From the NCBI GenBank assembly GCA_035552155.1, contig DASZLX010000046.1:1-64000 (forward strand): a stretch of 64,000 nt of DNA, given 5' to 3'. The translations under genes and the position numbers were made by a program. The DNA comes from DASXHY01 sp035552155. GTDB lineage: Bacteria > Verrucomicrobiota > Verrucomicrobiia > Limisphaerales > DASXHY01. Shown piece after piece: positions 62,507-64,000 of the stretch. The notes beneath the pieces were generated by a model. It was not told the origin of the DNA. It saw only the letters and a list, made by a program, of their open reading frames with translations, and did no database searches. Position 1 is the stretch's first letter. The number at the start of each line of letters is the position of its first letter.

Positions 62507-63765
62507 ACGCGATGACCAGCCCGACTCCTTCCGAACCCGTGCCGGCAAAGAAAGCGCCCCCGCTCAGCTTGGCGGCGTTGCTCGATCCGGAAGTGCTCGG
62601 CAATCCTTATCCGCTCTATCATCGCCTCCGCCGCGAGTCGCCGGTCCATTGGGATCCGTTGCTGCGCGTCTGGGTGGTCACGCGCTACGAGGATGTCATC
62701 CGCGTGCTCCGGGATTTTTCCGCCGAACGCACACCCACACCGGCGCAACTCACCTTGATGGGCCTGGCCGCGCTCAATCCCGTCGCCCAGGTCATGGTGA
62801 AGCAAATGCTTTTTCTGGACCCATCGGCCCACACCCGCATTCGCGGACTGGCATCCGCTGCCTTCACGCCGGCCAAGGTGGAAATGCTCCGCGGCCACAT
62901 TCGCGAAATCGTCAAAAGCCTGCTCCAACCCGTCGCCTCCACCGGCAGCATGAACGTCATCGCCGATCTGGCCGAACCGTTGCCCTGCATCGTCACCGCC
63001 GAAATGCTCGGCGTCCCCGTCGAGGACCATCGCCAATTGAAATTGTGGTCGCAGGACTTCGCCGAAATTCTCGGCAACTTTCAGCACAACCCCGATCACG
63101 TCCAGCGCATCTTGAAATGCACCGAGGAAATGACCGCCTACTTCCGCGCCGCCATGAAGTCCGACCGCTTGCGGCCCGAGGGCCTGGTCAACTCCTTGAA
63201 GAACGCGGAACTCCAGGGCGACCGCCTGACCGAAGAGGAAGTCATCGCCAACTGCATCATCACCATGGTCGGCGGCCAGGAAACCACGACCAATTTGCTC
63301 GGCAACGGCGTGCTGGCGCTCCTGCGCAATCCCGCTGAATTGGAAAAATTGCGTGCCCATCCCGCGCTGGTTCCCTCCGCCGTCGAGGAATTGCTGCGCT
63401 ACGAAAGCCCCACGCAATACACCGCGCGCATCGCCACGCAGGACATCGAACTGGGCGGCCAACAAATCAAAAAGAAACAAGCCGTCTTTGCCGTGCTGGG
63501 AGCCGGCAACCGTGATCCGGAACGATTTCCCGATCCGGACAGGCTCGACCTGGCGCGGCCCGACAATAAACACCTCGCGTTTGGCTGGGGCGCGCACTTT
63601 TGTTTCGGCGCACCGCTCGCGCGCATGGAAGCGCACATGGCGTTCGAAGAATTGATCAAATTGGAGAACTGGGCGCTGGCTCCCGGCACCAAACTGGCCT
63701 GGCGCACGAATCTCGCCCTGCGCGGCCTGACCGCCTTGCCGATCACCTTCACGCCCGCTGCTTGA
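62503..63765 (+). CDS. Cytochrome P450 of the NRPS cluster
   Basis: This 420-residue bacterial class P450 starts at a GTG overlapping the previous stop (GTGA); an ATG at 62512 is the alternative. The I-helix oxygen motif is MVGGQETTTNLL, the ExxR motif is in PSAVEELLRYESPTQYTARI, and the haem loop is FGWGAHFCFGAPLAR with ligand C367. It lacks any fused reductase, so it needs a ferredoxin partner that is not in the window. Context suggests beta-hydroxylation of leucine on the preceding carrier domain, but other oxidations are possible. It is followed by a heptad-repeat hairpin and then no gene up to the edge. Confidence 0.92.
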   Translation: MNAMTSPTPSEPVPAKKAPPLSLAALLDPEVLGNPYPLYHRLRRESPVHWDPLLRVWVVTRYEDVIRVLRDFSAERTPTPAQLTLMGLAALNPVAQVMVKQMLFLDPSAHTRIRGLASAAFTPAKVEMLRGHIREIVKSLLQPVASTGSMNVIADLAEPLPCIVTAEMLGVPVEDHRQLKLWSQDFAEILGNFQHNPDHVQRILKCTEEMTAYFRAAMKSDRLRPEGLVNSLKNAELQGDRLTEEEVIANCIITMVGGQETTTNLLGNGVLALLRNPAELEKLRAHPALVPSAVEELLRYESPTQYTARIATQDIELGGQQIKKKQAVFAVLGAGNRDPERFPDPDRLDLARPDNKHLAFGWGAHFCFGAPLARMEAHMAFEELIKLENWALAPGTKLAWRTNLALRGLTALPITFTPAA

Positions 63766-63844
63766 TTTACGATATTGGATTTACGATTTACGAGCGCTCG
63801 GACATTCAAGGAGCGCGTAAATCGTCATTCGTAAATCGCAAATA
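63764..63844. repeat. Facing arrays of 7-bp repeats after the P450 gene
   Basis: The left side reads gatttac, gatattg, gatttac, gatttac. The right side reads gtaaatc, gtcattc, gtaaatc, gcaaata. The two sides are near reverse complements with gagcgc words at the loop ends, so a long hairpin can form right at the P450 stop. It might act as a terminator or mRNA 3' end. The remaining 156 bp to the window edge show no gene. Confidence 0.87.
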
Positions 63845-64000
63845 AGAGAAAAGCGCGGCAAAAGGTCTAATGAGATCGGCGCTCCCGCTATGCGGGATCA
63901 GTGCTCATATTGAGCGACCGACTATGCGGTAAGTCCTGACGCCCCGGCGGTAAGATCTCAATGCCGGTACTTGGACCGAAACACTTTCGTCGCGCACAAC

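Overview
The window most likely comes from a verrucomicrobial chromosome related to Pedosphaera/Limisphaerales. That is an inference from gene content, not from a marker gene. The clues are sigma-70 factors fused to a membrane segment and an exported C-terminal domain, a prepilin-type protein next to such a factor, a MoxR/Bat operon, GH92 and DoxX genes, a remnant of a TPR-type serine/threonine kinase, and many small dispersed palindromic repeats. No rRNA or other taxonomic marker is present.

The window has two halves that meet at a tRNA-Leu(CAA) gene at 23593-23679. Left of it (1-23592) the DNA looks more AT-rich and accessory. It holds a two-component system truncated by the window edge; a decayed kinase-TPR gene joined in frame to the tail of an amidohydrolase; DoxX and ROK genes; a pair of overlapping genes for large exported proteins (one with a caspase/CHAT-like His-Cys dyad, one with two tandem PepSY-like modules); small XRE/HTH regulators; a HEPN protein; a dead Na+/H+ antiporter gene; and a compact Tn7-like transposition operon. 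That operon reads HTH gene, tnsA, tnsB, tnsC, tniQ/tnsD-like, then a RecB/Cas4-like PD-(D/E)XK nuclease. It ends about 200 bp from the tRNA-Leu gene, with a perfect 20-bp inverted repeat in between. No CRISPR array or cas effector gene was seen.

Right of the tRNA (23796-56881) most genes look like core chromosome. There are Entner-Doudoroff/pentose phosphate genes (zwf, pgl, and later eda), a LigD polymerase domain, a DUF554 protein, tRNA-Pro(CGG), a sigma factor plus a prepilin-like gene, a YVTN propeller, a GH92 glycosidase, and a MoxR-DUF58-DUF4381-BatA-BatB/TPR-Gln-rich operon. A toxin-antitoxin module interrupts that operon, and a copy of the DUF58 5' end lies on its other side. Next come a translation and nucleotide cluster (prs-rplY-pth-rpsF-ssb-rplI), a methyltransferase, mnmA carrying an in-frame palindromic repeat, an outer-membrane protein, and a four-gene minus-strand run of a PD40 protein and three sigma-TM fusions.

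The last 7 kb (57105-63765) is the start of a nonribosomal peptide cluster. A C-A-PCP module has a binding-pocket code read as glycine. A stand-alone A-PCP didomain has a code read as leucine. A cytochrome P450 follows, overlapping the A-PCP gene by 4 nt. The A-PCP plus P450 pair resembles known systems that hydroxylate a carrier-bound amino acid. The cluster may continue past the right edge.

Two classes of small repeats recur: about 75-bp palindromic elements, one of them inside mnmA, and degenerate 7-bp tandem repeats, in two cases arranged as facing inverted arrays.
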